Of a stretch of DNA of 64,000 nt, positions 35,040-47,848 are shown in pieces. The DNA comes from Ambrosia x helenae. Lineage: Eukaryota > Streptophyta > Magnoliopsida > Asterales > Asteraceae. The translations under genes and the position numbers were made by a program. The stretch is taken from contig JAUTDX010002165.1 in assembly GCA_030844895.1 (NCBI GenBank), positions 1-64,000 of the forward strand. Direction: 5' to 3'. Under the pieces are notes generated by a model. It was not told the DNA's origin. It did no database searches and saw only the letters and a list, made by a program, of their open reading frames with translations. Each line of letters begins with the position of its first letter. The stretch's first letter is position 1.

Positions 35040-35470
35040 ATAGAGATTGGGGAAAGAAACCCCAAGAAAACCGTTTGAAAAGAAAACCGTTTTGCAAACC
35101 CATCAAAAAAAAAAAAAACTGGTGAACCGGTTTGAACTGTAACCGGTTTAAACCCGATTATATGGGTCGGGCCTAGGAAAGGTTTGTTGTTTCGAGCATC
35201 GGATTTGTTTGAGAACCGGTTTGAGAGAAGAACCAGTTTGAGAAAAAACAACGGTTTGAGAGGAAAAACCAGTAATATCATGGGTATTTGGGTCTTGGAC
35301 ACCCGGTTTGAGAGAAAAAACCGGATTTAAACCCGGGTCAAACCAGTTTCGATGGGGTTGGGTATTGGGTCTTAGCAACTGGTTCTTAAACCGGACCGGT
35401 TTTTTACAAAACCCAACTTCCTCATCATTAACACAAACCGGTTCGGTTTGGGAAAAAAAGTCAATCTCTA
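35040..35470. repeat. AACCGGTTT-rich low-complexity region upstream of NUP62
   Basis: Dense reiteration of CCGGTTT and GGTTTGAGAGAAAAA words mixed with ACCCGGGT, starting roughly 200 bp upstream of the NUP62 start codon. No clear terminal repeats or target duplication were found. It may be a decayed transposon or a locally expanded motif, and it overlaps the likely NUP62 promoter. Confidence 0.5.
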
Positions 35471-35689
35471 TACCAAAACCCCTTGGTATGAGATTAGTGA
35501 TATTCGATCTGATTACTTAAAACTATATACTTGTTTACCTGAAATGTATATTGAAAGCTTTTAGTTTTTATTTTTGTTTCTTTTATTAATTTTTAGTAAT
35601 TAGTAATATTTCATCCTGTCCTCATCAGTTGGTGGAGTTGCATAAGGCAATAAAAATAAGAGATTGATGCCATTTAGCTTTAAGTTTTA

Positions 35690-38459
35690 ACTAGTTTAAG
35701 TACCCGTGTGTTACACGGGTTGCACAATGTCAATTACATAATTCATAATTTGTAAATAATATTTGGAAATGAGTAAAAGCAAAAATGCCACCTCTACATG
35801 TCTAGAAAACATCAACAGTTCAGCTAATCAACTTACTTATATTGTATAAACTCAGGTTTTCTTGTTAGCTATCTTGTAACCACATTTATCCGGATCATTC
35901 TGTGGTGTATACAATGTAAAGTTTCCTTAAGAAATATGGGTTTACCAAAAAATTAATAAAAAAATGACAAAAACATAGAACAATAAGTTCCCATATTACA
36001 CATGTTGAACATTGTATACGATATAATTAATAAATCTTTAAAAGATAATACGTGTATTGACCACCACACGAAAAAATCTAGGTTTGATTTTAGTTAAAAC
36101 CACAAATGGTTCTTACAGTTCTTCAATCTTTATTGTGAGTTTAGACCCAGAACTAAAACAGAACCATGAAGTAGAGTTTAATGATAGTACTTATGATGGG
36201 TTTTTACATAAAATGTATAAACATTCTATCCCAAACTCATGAATAAGACTTCCAACAATGTTAACAAAGGTTTTTAAGGTATACAAAAGACCCATTATTT
36301 GAAAATTTTGTGTTCAATCCTTGTCCCCGCAATACTTCATCACAAACGACCTTCAAGTTTCAATCTCTTTACCTAAAATATTAAAGAAAAGTTTCAATCT
36401 CATTACCTAAAAAAAACACTCTTATTAGTAAAGGCCAAGCGAATGGGAAACAATAAATTCCAGGCTAAAATGAATCTACAATCAAACAACATGCACAAAA
36501 AGTTCCACCTAGCTTATGTTACATCGGGCAGCGTATCATATGCCGACCTCCTTTGAAACCAGCGTATATAGTGATTGGTGATGAATCAGTAGGTTCACAT
36601 ATAGTACCTTAGTCAACGTATTATTATTATACTCCCCAACAGATTTAACTTGCCATTTTCCTCTTTCTAAGCAACCGTGTTCATTCCAATGTTCCATTAT
36701 GCATACAAACCTGTCATAACATTAAAAATATATTTAATCACATCTAATATACAAGCTAACCTCATAGTAATCCATAACACACATATATATTAACTTCACT
36801 AACCGTTAAATGGGTCATCCTTCAAATGATACCTTCAAGTTTAAGTCACGAAAAACAAATATTATAACTTCCATGATAGTTCCACCAGGTCACAATCTTA
36901 TAACTACAAGAACACATAATTTAGATCACAATCATATAATTATATTCACTTCTTACCATTACGTCTCAACTATCTAATTACTCCATGTTACATCTAACTC
37001 ACATACTATATATGTATTTTAAGGCTATAATAAAAATTCATCACACCTGGCAACTTTGCTTGTAATAACATTAATAAGATATAAAGAAAGACATACTTAT
37101 ATACTTACTATTATAAATATCCCGGTTTGTAATCCACTGGCGTCGGCCACCAGTGTTAACAACCGCCATCATCAGCCTATTTTCGCTTGAACTACCGTCT
37201 ATCTCAGCCGGTTCAATCATCAAGATATCTTCCACGCTCGATCTAACAACACCCTACCACCACTTCACCCAACCATCTAAGGTCACAGGTCAGACCAACA
37301 ACTCTTTGATTGCTTATGTATAGTTGTTGAACAATACCAACAGGTCGCAAAAATCCTTGCAAATATTAAAACCCCGCTGTTACCAAAGAAAGTCTGATCT
37401 GAAACCATAGAAGGAGCAATTTCAACCCATTTATATGCAAAGGTTCCAAACATAGGATATACCTCATAACATGCTTGGGTTCATTTTGTATTGAAAAAAC
37501 AATCATAAGAAATTTGTATTGAAAAACAACTAACATCAATAACATAACACATATCACATGTAGAAACTTCTTACAAGCATTGTATGTATCTTCCCACTAC
37601 TTGTAGCACCACAAGCAAAGACAGTACCTACATTGGCAGACTTACATGAGCTCAATCAACTTGATTTTCATTCGACCAATGACCAATCATAAATAAGAAA
37701 ATATTAACAAACTAATTGTTTAAGTCAATCCTTTTCATAATAAGTAAAATTAATAACTGATGTATCAGATATGATTAAAAACCATATTGTTATACTTAGA
37801 GTCTTAGACTGAAACTATCGCAATCAAATAACTAATAATACTTATTGTCTAGACTATACTTATCTCATAAGTACTGATCTATCAAATATGGCTAAAAACT
37901 ATATTACTTACATAAAAATCTATTTTTTTTTTAATAAATTGATTTAAAAGGTTTCATACAAATTAGCTGACCATATAGAACCGGTTCATGAAGAAAGTAA
38001 AAGTGAAACGAAAATAATCTTTTATGAATCAACACCAAGCCAACAATTCCAATCATAACGAACAAATATGAACTTAATTAAGCATATCTACTTTCTCAAA
38101 AGCAAACTTCAACCAATGATTGAGAAAAAAAAGAGATAAATCGATCTTTAGTTTCTTACCGATGCTGGTGAACGAAGTGAGTTTAGGGTTAATTAGATTT
38201 TTTTTTGCGAGGAAGCATGGAATGGAATCCCTAGTCCTTAGACCGGTTGAATCGTATTGATCTGAAGATCTTCGGAGTCACCATTAGGGTTGGAAAGATA
38301 AGATGGGGAGGTAAAGAACGAAAAAAAATTATTGAGAAAGATGGGAAAGGGGGAGTGCCACGTGGCTAAAAAAATTGGGAGGGAATTTTACAAAGGAATG
38401 GGTTTTAGAGAAGGACACGTGACCAACTTTATTTTGTTTTATTATATTTGATAGATTGA
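35690..38459 (-). mobile_element. Candidate non-autonomous Helitron, about 2.8 kb
   Basis: On the minus strand it starts TCAATCTATCAAATATAATA at 38459, after an A, and ends with CTAGT at 35690, before a T. This fits the Helitron rule (5' TC, 3' CTRRT, insertion between A and T, no target duplication). A hairpin of ACCCGTGT/ACACGGGT lies about 7 nt before CTAGT. ACACGTG and GCCACGTGG words near the 5' end are also common in plant Helitrons. There is no Rep/helicase reading frame. It fills most of the NUP62-CHR10 intergenic space, ending about 325 bp before the CHR10 start codon. Confidence 0.7.
35702..35720 (-). other. Helitron 3' terminal hairpin
   Basis: Eight-bp arms ACCCGTGT and ACACGGGT separated by 3 nt, followed on the minus strand by ACTTAAACTAGT. 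The position and form are those of the subterminal stem-loop that ends rolling-circle transposition. Confidence 0.7.
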
Positions 38460-38784
38460 TGCAGACCAGGTTTTACTGCAGTGATCCTTCAAGCAAAGAG
38501 TTTTTCTCTGAATTGATGGCTTGATGAACTTGAGGTGCTTACTAAACGGTCATTAATTCAATGCTAACTCGGTGACGGCTCATGTATCCTTGTTGAATGA
38601 TTACGACAAGTACCCATGAACAAATTTATTTTTATTTTTTTTTCAGTTTTCACACGTAGGCTAACAAAAGTCATATTTCCTTGTTTATGTGCCACGTGTA
38701 AAAAGTAACTGCTGCTAAAGAGGAGGTTTATACATTTTCAGGAAAAATTCAAATTCAGCAGTGTTAGCGCCACAACTGACGGAA

Positions 38785-41700
38785 ATGGACTACGAACAGA
38801 GATTAATCGCCGCCGCTAAGTACGTGTTCGACGGAGACTCACGCGCCGCCGCAGACGGTGAAGTAAACTGTTCCGATTACGGTGTAACGGCGGTGCTGAA
38901 GCCTCACCAAATCGAAGGCCTGTCATGGCTCATACGACGGTACCTAATCGGCGCCAACGTTATTCTCGGTACGCACTTAGGGTTATTTATGTTCTAGGTA
39001 TTATTAATTAATAATATAAGTTATTGTTAATGTTCAATTATTAATTAATCAATTCAAAAGCAAGCAAAATAAGTTTTTGGAATTGTTTGATTGAAAAACT
39101 TAGGGTTTTTAATTTATAAATTATGAATCGTAATCTGTTTCCGTAATATAATATGTTCATGAGTATGGTTGGTGTACTGGTGGTTTATTTAAATATCTGG
39201 AAGTTTTGCGTACTTAATATGTGGTGTTTATCGTTTGCCTGTTACATGTTGACGTGAGGAGTTACGTTTTATTTGGAATATTGGAAGTGTGTTGCTTAGA
39301 ATGATGTAAAGATCCGAACTGTGATTAGTTAAGATAACTAGGTAACTATGATGCTTTGTTGGAGTAGAAGGACTATGCTTTTACTACTTAATTAATAATT
39401 GATCACTACACAGTTGAAGTTGAGAATTTTCGGACAGAACTAGTGCGTAAGTAAAACTGAAACATGAACTTGAACCTAGAACATGATTGACCTTGATCTA
39501 GACCTTGAATCTTGAATTATTATTGAATAACTGAATGAGTCGGTCTATTTAAAGCATGAAGTTGAAAGAAGTTCTCAACTTTAGTTTAGTCATTGACTTG
39601 ATTGATATGTGAAGAAAAATATTAGGAGCAAATTTGGAGTGTTGATGTAACATGGCTAACGGTTGGTGTTTGAACCATAAGTCAATGTGGAGATACCAGA
39701 GGTGGGCAGATTTTGATTGTATGGAAAATGAAAAGAATAAGAGAAAGGAAATAAAGGCCTGTCAGACATTTGGTTCGACCAAGCGGATCAGGGCACAAGG
39801 TGGTGTGTATGCTTAAAAAAACAAGAAAAGGAGGTTGTAGATGTCAATTTCATTTGGTGTTTTTTTTCTGACATACATGAAAAAGAAAACATGTGGACTG
39901 CAAATGTGCCTCATCACATGTAATATCACTTTACGTGAGAGCGAACAAGCGGTTGTGAGTGTTCCACAATCCAGAGAAAAAAAAACATGGCACATTGTTA
40001 TTTTTTGTTAGCATCCATCCAAGGAGAAGACAGAACTGTCAACTGAGTCACTGATAAAAAGATACCTGGATTTGAGGGGGGATAGAATGGACAAAAACCG
40101 ATTGGTCATAAGCACGTTAAAATGGAAAACTATATTTTAAAAAGATATACAAATCCCGGAATAATCAATAAAAAAACTGCCTATGATATATGAATATGAT
40201 ATAGACTATGGTAGGATACAAAGCTTTTAGATACCTTAGAATGTCGTAGAAAGGGGATCTATTTGGTTAAAGATCCTTCACTTCCAAATCATGAACATTA
40301 CAATAGACCATTGTAACACCCTAGGCAAATCCACATCAGTCGCGGCCAGGAGAGATTCCTCTTAAATCATCAACACGTTTTGGGTGCATTGGTTGTGGAG
40401 CACATGAAAACTCCACAAATAAGCGTGCTCACGTGGAAGTAGTACCAGGATGGGTAATCTCATGTGTAGTCTCCACCGGGGCAACCAAAAACAAAACCGT
40501 GAGTTCCACGTTACAGTTACAACTTGGAAGCTAATGTAACTGTACAATACCGCTATTAAAATGCATTAAATGGTATGGTTGTGCAGTACTGTATTTGAGT
40601 TGCAGAAGTTACATCTATGTTTGTATGATGCAGCTAGTCATTGATAGTAGTAGATGAATCTGCCACACACAAACAAAAAATATCAGTTGTGTTTAATTGT
40701 AATAGGACTAGTTATCCCCCACAGTCAACAGAACGCAACTTCTAGTCTATTAACTTGCATGATACATGATTAAAGGGGTGTTTGGATAAGCTTGTTTTCT
40801 GGACTTACGGTCTCAATGAAATTTCAAAAAAGCCAACAAGCTTGTTTTTAACAGCTTACGGGCTTAGCAGGTTTAGCTTATGGTTAAATGTGCTTAAGTT
40901 ATTTATGATAAGTTTGTAAGTTGCAAAAACAACGCTCATCGAATTCGTCCACATTTCAATAAGCCCGCAATCCCAGAAATAAGCTATCCAGACACCCCCT
41001 AACATGTATGTGAGCTTCATTGTGCTTCTGATTGCAGCTATGCTGGCTACTTGAACTTCTATGCTGTAGATCTTTCTTATACGTATGTTTGCTTTGGATG
41101 GACTTAATAGTAAAGCAGTATTGTATTTTAGTGTAATTTTATTGCTTTGGATGGACAGTAGTTGGCATGATTATAATGAATCTGAATGAAGAGTCCCTTC
41201 AGTCTAAACTTGTTATGCATTATCATAACTTTATTTTGCACCTGATGTCTGGTTTTACAAAACTATATTAGGGTTAAGACTTAAGAGATATTTTAACGTT
41301 TTTTATTAAATTTAAGTCCTGACTATTCTGATGGTTCTTAATACATATTGGCGCATCATAGCAGTACCATTAACTTGAGAATATAATGTGACTGGGTTGT
41401 TTAATCTGTATTTGCAGGGGATGAGGTATAGTTACATTTGTAAATGGAGGCTGGAAACCCACAAAATTTAATCAATTTTCTTTAGTTACATTGCCTACTA
41501 GAACATTAAGATACAGCGTAATCAAGTGTTTGCACTCAGCCTTAAAATGATTATTGGCAGATGGGCCTAGGGAAGACATTGCAAGCCATCTCCTTCCTCA
41601 GTTACTTAAAGTTTTGTCGAGGATTACACGGACCCTTCTGTAAGTAATAATAAGAAACAACTGTTCTTATCGTATAACACATTTTGATCATTATCAAACT

Positions 41701-44700
41701 AATAAATAAATGTTGTCTTTTGCAGTGATATTGTGTCCGCTCAGTGTGACAGATGGATGGATATCTGAGGTTACCAAGTTCTCCCCAAAATTGAAGGTTT
41801 TGCGTTATGTTGGAGACAAACAATACAGACGCGCTTTGAGAAGGGAAATGTATGAAAATGTAGAAAAACAATCGTCATCGACCAATGTAAGTTTACCACT
41901 AGGTAGTGGAGCAAGCTTTAATGACTTGAATATATTAATGCTTGTGTTGTTGCATTATGCAGGTCCAGGCCTTACCTTTTGATGTACTCCTTACAACATA
42001 TGACATAGCGTTAATTGATCAGGACTTTCTTTCACAAATTCCATGGCATTATGCTGTTATTGATGAGGCACAAAGACTTAAAAATCCTTCCAGTGTAGGT
42101 TTAAGATTATTCTAGTTGTTAATAAAAAGCAAAAGTAGACATGTTGATATGATTGGGATTAATGCCAAGCTATATAGGTCATCTAATAGTGTGTTCGAGC
42201 TTTTTGATTGGTTGATCCTTTTCAGGTTCTGTATAATGTTCTCAGAGAGCAGTATATTATGCCTAGAAGACTACTCATGACTGGAACACCTATTCAGAAT
42301 AACCTTACTGAACTTTGGGCACTCATGCATTTCTGCATGCCTTCGATTTTTGGGACATTAGAGCAGTTTTCTTCTACATTCAAGGAAGGTATATATCCTT
42401 TATTTCTTGAATTGTAGTTTTCTCAAACCTAATTATTTCTTGGGTTTGGATCATAGTTATCAAAGGCGCTAGGCGAACTCAAGGCGCATAGGCCTTGCCT
42501 AGGGCCTAGGCACGAGGCGCAAAAAAAGCGAACAAGGAAAATAAAGTAAAAATGTATTACAATAATAGTATTTTTCATATAGCCATAATTTAACAAATTT
42601 GGTTGGAAACTCTCCGGAGTTTGGGAATCTAGCTGAAATCTGCGCCTAAACCATCACCTAGAGAATTAAAGCGCATTTTCCTCGAATCAAAGCGCAAATG
42701 CATCGCCTCGCCTAAAAAATGGGCCTAGGCGCAAGAGGCGATGGCTTTTAACAACTATGGTTTGGATTGATGCTATGGACATATTGCTCTTATGCATCCG
42801 TCTATGTATGTTCAATATGATATAGCGTGTTCATAAAAATGATCTTCTACTGAATATTCTACTTTGCTTTCTTAAGCAGGTAAAGGTGCACTAGTTAAGG
42901 AAAAGTTCAAAAGCTTAAAATATGTTTTGGGGGCATTCATGCTTCGAAGAACCAAATCTAAGCTTATTGAGATTGGAACCCTATCTTTGCCACCTCTTAC
43001 TGAAATCACTTTGTATGTTGCTTACATTGGTTTTTATTTGTACTCAGTTACATGGTCATGTTCCCCTTTTGATAACTATATAACATTTTTCTCATGTTCG
43101 TTATAATTCAGTCAAACTAATTTTAGACTGGTAAATCACACACACACACAACCAATGAATGGGAATTGATATTATAAATGAAAAACCTTAAATTTAATTA
43201 GAGTATTTTTTTATATTTATTTTGGTAGGATGGCCCCCTTAGTGACATTACAGAAGAAGGTGTATATGTCAATATTGAGAAAGGAGCTTCCTAAGCTTCT
43301 AGCATTGTCTTCTGGGACCGCTAATCAGCAGTCCTTGCAGAATATTGTAAGCCCACCTCTCACCTGTTAATCTTTTTACGCATGCCATATTGCCATATAA
43401 AGACAATATCTCTTCAGGTCAGTTAAATCCACCAAAAGCACCGTTCCTTGTGCATCATCTTAAACTTTCTACACCATTTGTCATCAAGTTCATCAGTTCA
43501 TGCTCACATGTTCTGTTTTCTTCTATACACTACGTGTCACTTTAATTGTACCTTTGTGTTTCTCCATTTCATGTACTTGACTAGAGCTTGGAATTATTTC
43601 GAGCTTATTGTTATTCATCTGAGAAGTATATGATTGCATAAGATTCTTCTTTTATGCAGGTAATACAGCTACGTAAAGCATGTAGCCATCCTTACCTCTT
43701 TGCTGGTATAGAGCCTGAACCGTATGAAGAGGGTGAACACTTAATCCAGGTAAAACAAATGTAACATGCCCAATTTTGAAAATTCTATGTAACCTTCCAA
43801 ATTCAGGATGTTCAGTTATTGTTGTGTGATTAGATTAGAGGCTTAAGAGGAAACTAGTATTTAGATAATAAGAAAATAAGCTTTTCCTGGCGACTTATGA
43901 TTTTTTTTTTCAGGCTAGTGGCAAACTTATAGTGTTGGACCAGCTACTCCAGAAGCTACGTAATTCTGGACATCGTGTTCTTCTGTTTGCACAGATGACA
44001 CATACACTTGACATCTTACAGGTTTCTTTCCTTTGGTGGCTTAGAAAATGACCGCCATGCTGATATATTCATTTTCACTTGTTTAGATATCTTTTAGAAA
44101 TTTGTGAAATGCAGGACTATATGGAGTTGAGGAAATATCCTTATGAACGTCTTGACGGATCTGTTAGGGCTGAAGAACGGTTTGCTGCAATAAGGAGTTT
44201 TAGCCGCCAGTCTATCACCGGAAATTCCAGTTCTGAACCTGATCCGGACACTGCATTTGTCTTCATGATTTCCACCAGAGCAGGGGGTGTTGGTTTGAAT
44301 CTTGTAGCTGCAGACACAGTAAGCCTTCCCAATGCCAAATTTTGTCTCTCCCTTGACCTTTATAAATATTACAGAAGTACAACAAAAAGTATATCATTAA
44401 CTATGGGTCCTATTTACTTACTGTGGATGAAACAATACACAGGTTATATTTTATGAGCAGGATTGGAATCCACAGGTGGATAAGCAAGCTCTACAACGGG
44501 CTCATAGAATTGGTCAAATGAATCATGTTATTTCTATAAATCTAGTTACTGAGCGGACTGTGGAGGAGGTGAGTTGTAACTCACTCACAACTCATGGAAA
44601 GGAAAAATCTTCTAGTTACTACCTGTTATTTTAATATTAAATATCCATCGCAGGTTATCATGCATAGAGCAGAGAGAAAATTGCAACTAAGCCATGATGT

Positions 44701-46778
44701 CATAGGTGAAGACGCCATAGACAAGGAAGGCAAAGATATGGTAGGAGCTGAAGCGGGTGATCTGAAATCTGTTGTACTAGGGTTACGTATGCTTGATCCT
44801 ACTGCTGACAGCAATGAGACTTTGGATCAACTTGATATGTCAAAAGTCAACAGTATTGTCGAAAAAGTTATAGCATTCCGACACGGAGGGAAATCAGCAG
44901 TAGAGGATCAAACGTTTGAGATTAATTCAAACGATTTATCAGGTGGAAGGTCAAATGACCCTATTCTTGACGAAGCTTCATATAATTCTTGGGTCCAGAT
45001 GCTTAAAGAAACATCAGACACCAGTGGTGATTTGGCATTGGAGGAGGCAAATAAGAGATCAAAACTCGAGGAGAAGCATCTTAAAGCTGAGTCTGTTAGG
45101 AAGAAAGCTGAAGAGAAGAAATTAGCAAAATGGGAAGCTCAGGGATATAGGTCACTGGCAGTCAGAGATGTAGTGCTCCCACAAGATAATATCTTATCAG
45201 ATTCAGGTTTGGTAAATTTAGTTTATGGAGACTGCACTCAGCCATCCAAAATTTGTCCATCAGAGCCATGTATAATATTTAGGTAATTACTTCTATTTTA
45301 ATCACTGGTTAATATATGAATTAGTCATCTTTAGGGGTAAAATTTCATGAATTTGTCATTATCAATAGGGATTGTATCTTGCCTTTTGTTTTCATATTTG
45401 TGTATGTTCTGTTGCAGTTGTGTAGATAATTCAGGAGAATGGGGCCATGGTGGCATGTTTGATGCACTAGCTAGACTTTCATCACAAATTCCAAAAGCAT
45501 ATGAGCGTGCTTCGGAATTTGGGGACCTTCATCTTGGTGATCTCCATCTTATTGAAATTACTGGTCAGCTTCTTAGATTCTAAGTTCTTGACTAATGCGG
45601 TTGTTTAAGGTGTTTGTTAGCATTTAAGTTTTTAAAGGTCTGTTTTTGCAGCAGGTGAAGATGAGGAGAATAAAGTTGCTAATGTTGGTCAGTGGGTAGC
45701 TCTAGCTGTGGTTCAAACGTATAACCCCAGGCGCAAAGTGCCTCGTAGCAGTATCTCTATTCCTGAGCTTGAACAATGCTTGTCAAAAGCTTCATTTTCA
45801 GCTGCTCAAAAGTCTGGTAGGTTTGGTCTCAACATTTTTAGTTCTGTCTTCTTCAGTTTGTGAGGTTATTTTGCCATGTGTGGTTGGGCTGCCTAGATCT
45901 CCATCATTTAAATGATCCTGATTTGGTCCCAAATGAATGCAGCTTCTGTACAAAGTATTATTGAAGATGTTTGATCATAAGTCAAAATTTTAAAAATCCC
46001 TTACTCCCTTAGCAGTGGCTAACAGGAAGAAGCAAAATCATTGATTACTATAAGAAGAGATTGTCTTGAATTGTAACATTTTCAAAGAGAGAGAAAACAT
46101 CGTGGCATGATGGGCAGGTTGGGTAACTGGTAAAAAAAAGGGTAAAAAAGAGTCGAGTTAGCACAGTTTGTGTCCAGTTCTTCTATACTTCATGTATACA
46201 ATTAGTGTGTCAATCGTGGGTATAAAAAATAATAAGTAAAATATTCAATGAGGTTTTAAGAACTAAAGTACACTTTAGGCGACTTTCAAACTGTTTCCTT
46301 GGATTTTTTTAATCCCTTTGACTCGTTAGAGATCAAATGTAATCTGAATCCACGGATCCACCCACATTAAGAAAACTGTCAAAATGGCCATCCTTACCTG
46401 CATTACACTACACAAATATTTGCCTTTTGGATGCACGACTTAATTACTTTTATTGCCAACTCATTTGATTTTTTTTTCATTTTATTGACATTACAATAGC
46501 TTCGATCCACATGCCGCGAATTGGTCATCATAATGCGTCAGATCGGTCAGAATGGTATTCGGTTGAACGTCTTATTAGGAAATATGCTGCTTTATATGCC
46601 ATAAAGATATATGTGTGAGTTCTTTCATAATTGATTTTAAGAATTTTCTTTCCTTTGCACTTCATAATTATCTCTTTATTTATTTCCGTTATCTTTAAAA
46701 CAATGTTATGTTATTGAAAATGATTTTCAGAATTTCTTTCTTGTAATCTACAGGTATTATTTCCGACGATCCTCTTAA
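38785..46778 (+). CDS. CHR10: SNF2-family ATPase with C-terminal macro domain (ALC1/CHR10 type)
   Basis: Chromatin remodeller; the macro domain of this class binds ADP-ribose in animal ALC1. Seventeen exons: 38785-38968, 41418-41425, 41561-41639, 41726-41886, 41963-42094, 42226-42388, 42880-43012, 43229-43346, 43660-43749, 43914-44021, 44115-44318, 44443-44568, 44654-45282, 45418-45563, 45655-45816, 46500-46614, 46754-46778. All junctions are GT-AG and phases close to 860 aa, near the Arabidopsis length. Motifs: Walker A DEMGLGKT (about 63-70), Walker B AVIDEAQRLKN (about 175; DEAQ, not DEAH), MTGTPIQNN (about 206), RLDGSV, STRAGGVGLNL, QRAHRIGQ (about 478-485). A charged helical linker follows, then the macro domain from about 690 (GEWGHGGMFDAL). 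The ATG at 38785 begins MDYEQRLIAAAKYVFD. Intron 1 (2.4 kb) and intron 6 contain MITEs. Confidence 0.95.
40774..40999. mobile_element. Harbinger/Tourist-like MITE in CHR10 intron 1
   Basis: Ends AGGGGTGTTTGGATAAGCTT and AATAAGCTATCCAGACACCCC are inverted with a few mismatches, between TAA duplications (40771-40773 and 41000-41002). Non-coding. Confidence 0.8.
41418..41425 (+). other. CHR10: 8-nt microexon of the CHR10 gene
   Basis: GGGATGAG lies between an acceptor TTTGCAG and a donor GTATAG. With the single G carried over from exon 1 it supplies Gly-Asp-Glu, exactly the residues needed to build the invariant GDEMGLGKT Walker A motif together with exon 3. Without it, exon 1 and exon 3 do not join in frame. 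Confidence 0.9.
42452..42759. mobile_element. hAT-type MITE in CHR10 intron 6
   Basis: Ends CATAGTTATCAAAGGCG and GGCTTTTAACAACTATG form an imperfect inverted pair, flanked by a perfect 8-bp duplication GTTTGGAT (42444-42451 and 42760-42767). The interior carries CCTAGGCG-type words. Non-coding and within the intron. Confidence 0.9.
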
Positions 46779-47230
46779 GAGTGGATGAAGCTATGTATTG
46801 GGTTCTGGAGGTAAGTTAGGTGATTACAACAAAACTTGATCAGGCAATCGGCATGTTGGCTTTATACGACTTTGTCTGTAATATAATTGTACAACTTTTA
46901 GGTACTTTTTGAGATATACGTAGCAAGTTTATCGTGATTATTTAAGTTTTGGTATGAATTATGTACAGTGAAGTTCTGGTGTAACTTTTAATATATATTA
47001 AGCCGAGTATTATCGTTAAAATACCCTTTAGTTATTAGTAGATAACTAAATATTAATATTAGTAAGTGTTGAAAACTTACTAATAACATAAAGCCATAGT
47101 AAGTGTTGAAAACTTATTCATTTGTTGGTATCATATGATTGCCCTATAAAAGGTACACATTTATTGACTTGCAGTTAAACCCACAAACAAGAAATACATC
47201 CAAAATTACTTGCTGAACACTTGATCTTGA

Positions 47231-47848
47231 TTAGCCTGATAGCCCAGATTTGAGCTTCTGAATGGTAGCAACATCGGTTTTGAACGATAATGCCAATACC
47301 TGATCATCGATAGTTGTATTGAACACCGCACTTGGAACCTTCACCGTGCCTGGGCTTGCACTTCCAAAGGCCGAGAGAGCCAAAGCCGGGTTCTTAGCAT
47401 CACCATTAAACTGAAAGTGAACAAGTCCCTTTGGGAACACAAAGATGTCCCCTTCTTGCAGTGTTTGAGTAAACAGCTTATTGGTGGTGTCAACAAACCC
47501 AACTTGTAAAGAACCCATAAGAACAAACAGCAGCTCGGAAGCCCGCGGATGGGTGTGTGGCGGGTTAACCGTCCCGTTAGGGAACTGGAGTACAGCATAA
47601 GAAACACTCTGACCATTAAGAGCTGGAAATTCCATCATGGTTGCTTTCAAGACTCTAAAAGTTGCTGGGAAGGGGCCACCAACGAGTGACCTCATCCCGG
47701 TGAAGGTGAAGTAGTTTCCGCCAGGTGGGCCTAAGAAAGCTGGAGGAGGTATGAAGTCTGTGAGAATATCAGGATCTCCAGCCGTTGATATCTGCAGCAA
47801 GGCGCATGTAACCGAAAGTATTAAGAAAAAGTGCAGCTTTGATGACAT
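47231..47848 (-). CDS. Germin-like protein, copy 1
   Basis: Secreted cupin-fold protein of the apoplast or cell wall; relatives bind manganese, and some have superoxide dismutase or oxalate oxidase activity. Single exon, 205 aa. An in-frame ATG 63 nt upstream exists, but the start at 47848 places the hydrophobic signal peptide (SKLHFFLILSVTCALLQIST) at the N-terminus. Germin box 1 is PNGTVNPPHTHPRASE (metal ligands H98, H100, E105) and box 2 is GDIFVFPKGLVHFQFN (H144), so the ligand set is complete. The N-terminal cysteine pair of typical germins is absent. NGT at 91 is a glycosylation sequon. It is convergent with CHR10, 450 bp from its stop. The enzymatic activity is not predictable. Confidence 0.95.
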   Translation of the reverse strand: MSSKLHFFLILSVTCALLQISTAGDPDILTDFIPPPAFLGPPGGNYFTFTGMRSLVGGPFPATFRVLKATMMEFPALNGQSVSYAVLQFPNGTVNPPHTHPRASELLFVLMGSLQVGFVDTTNKLFTQTLQEGDIFVFPKGLVHFQFNGDAKNPALALSAFGSASPGTVKVPSAVFNTTIDDQVLALSFKTDVATIQKLKSGLSG

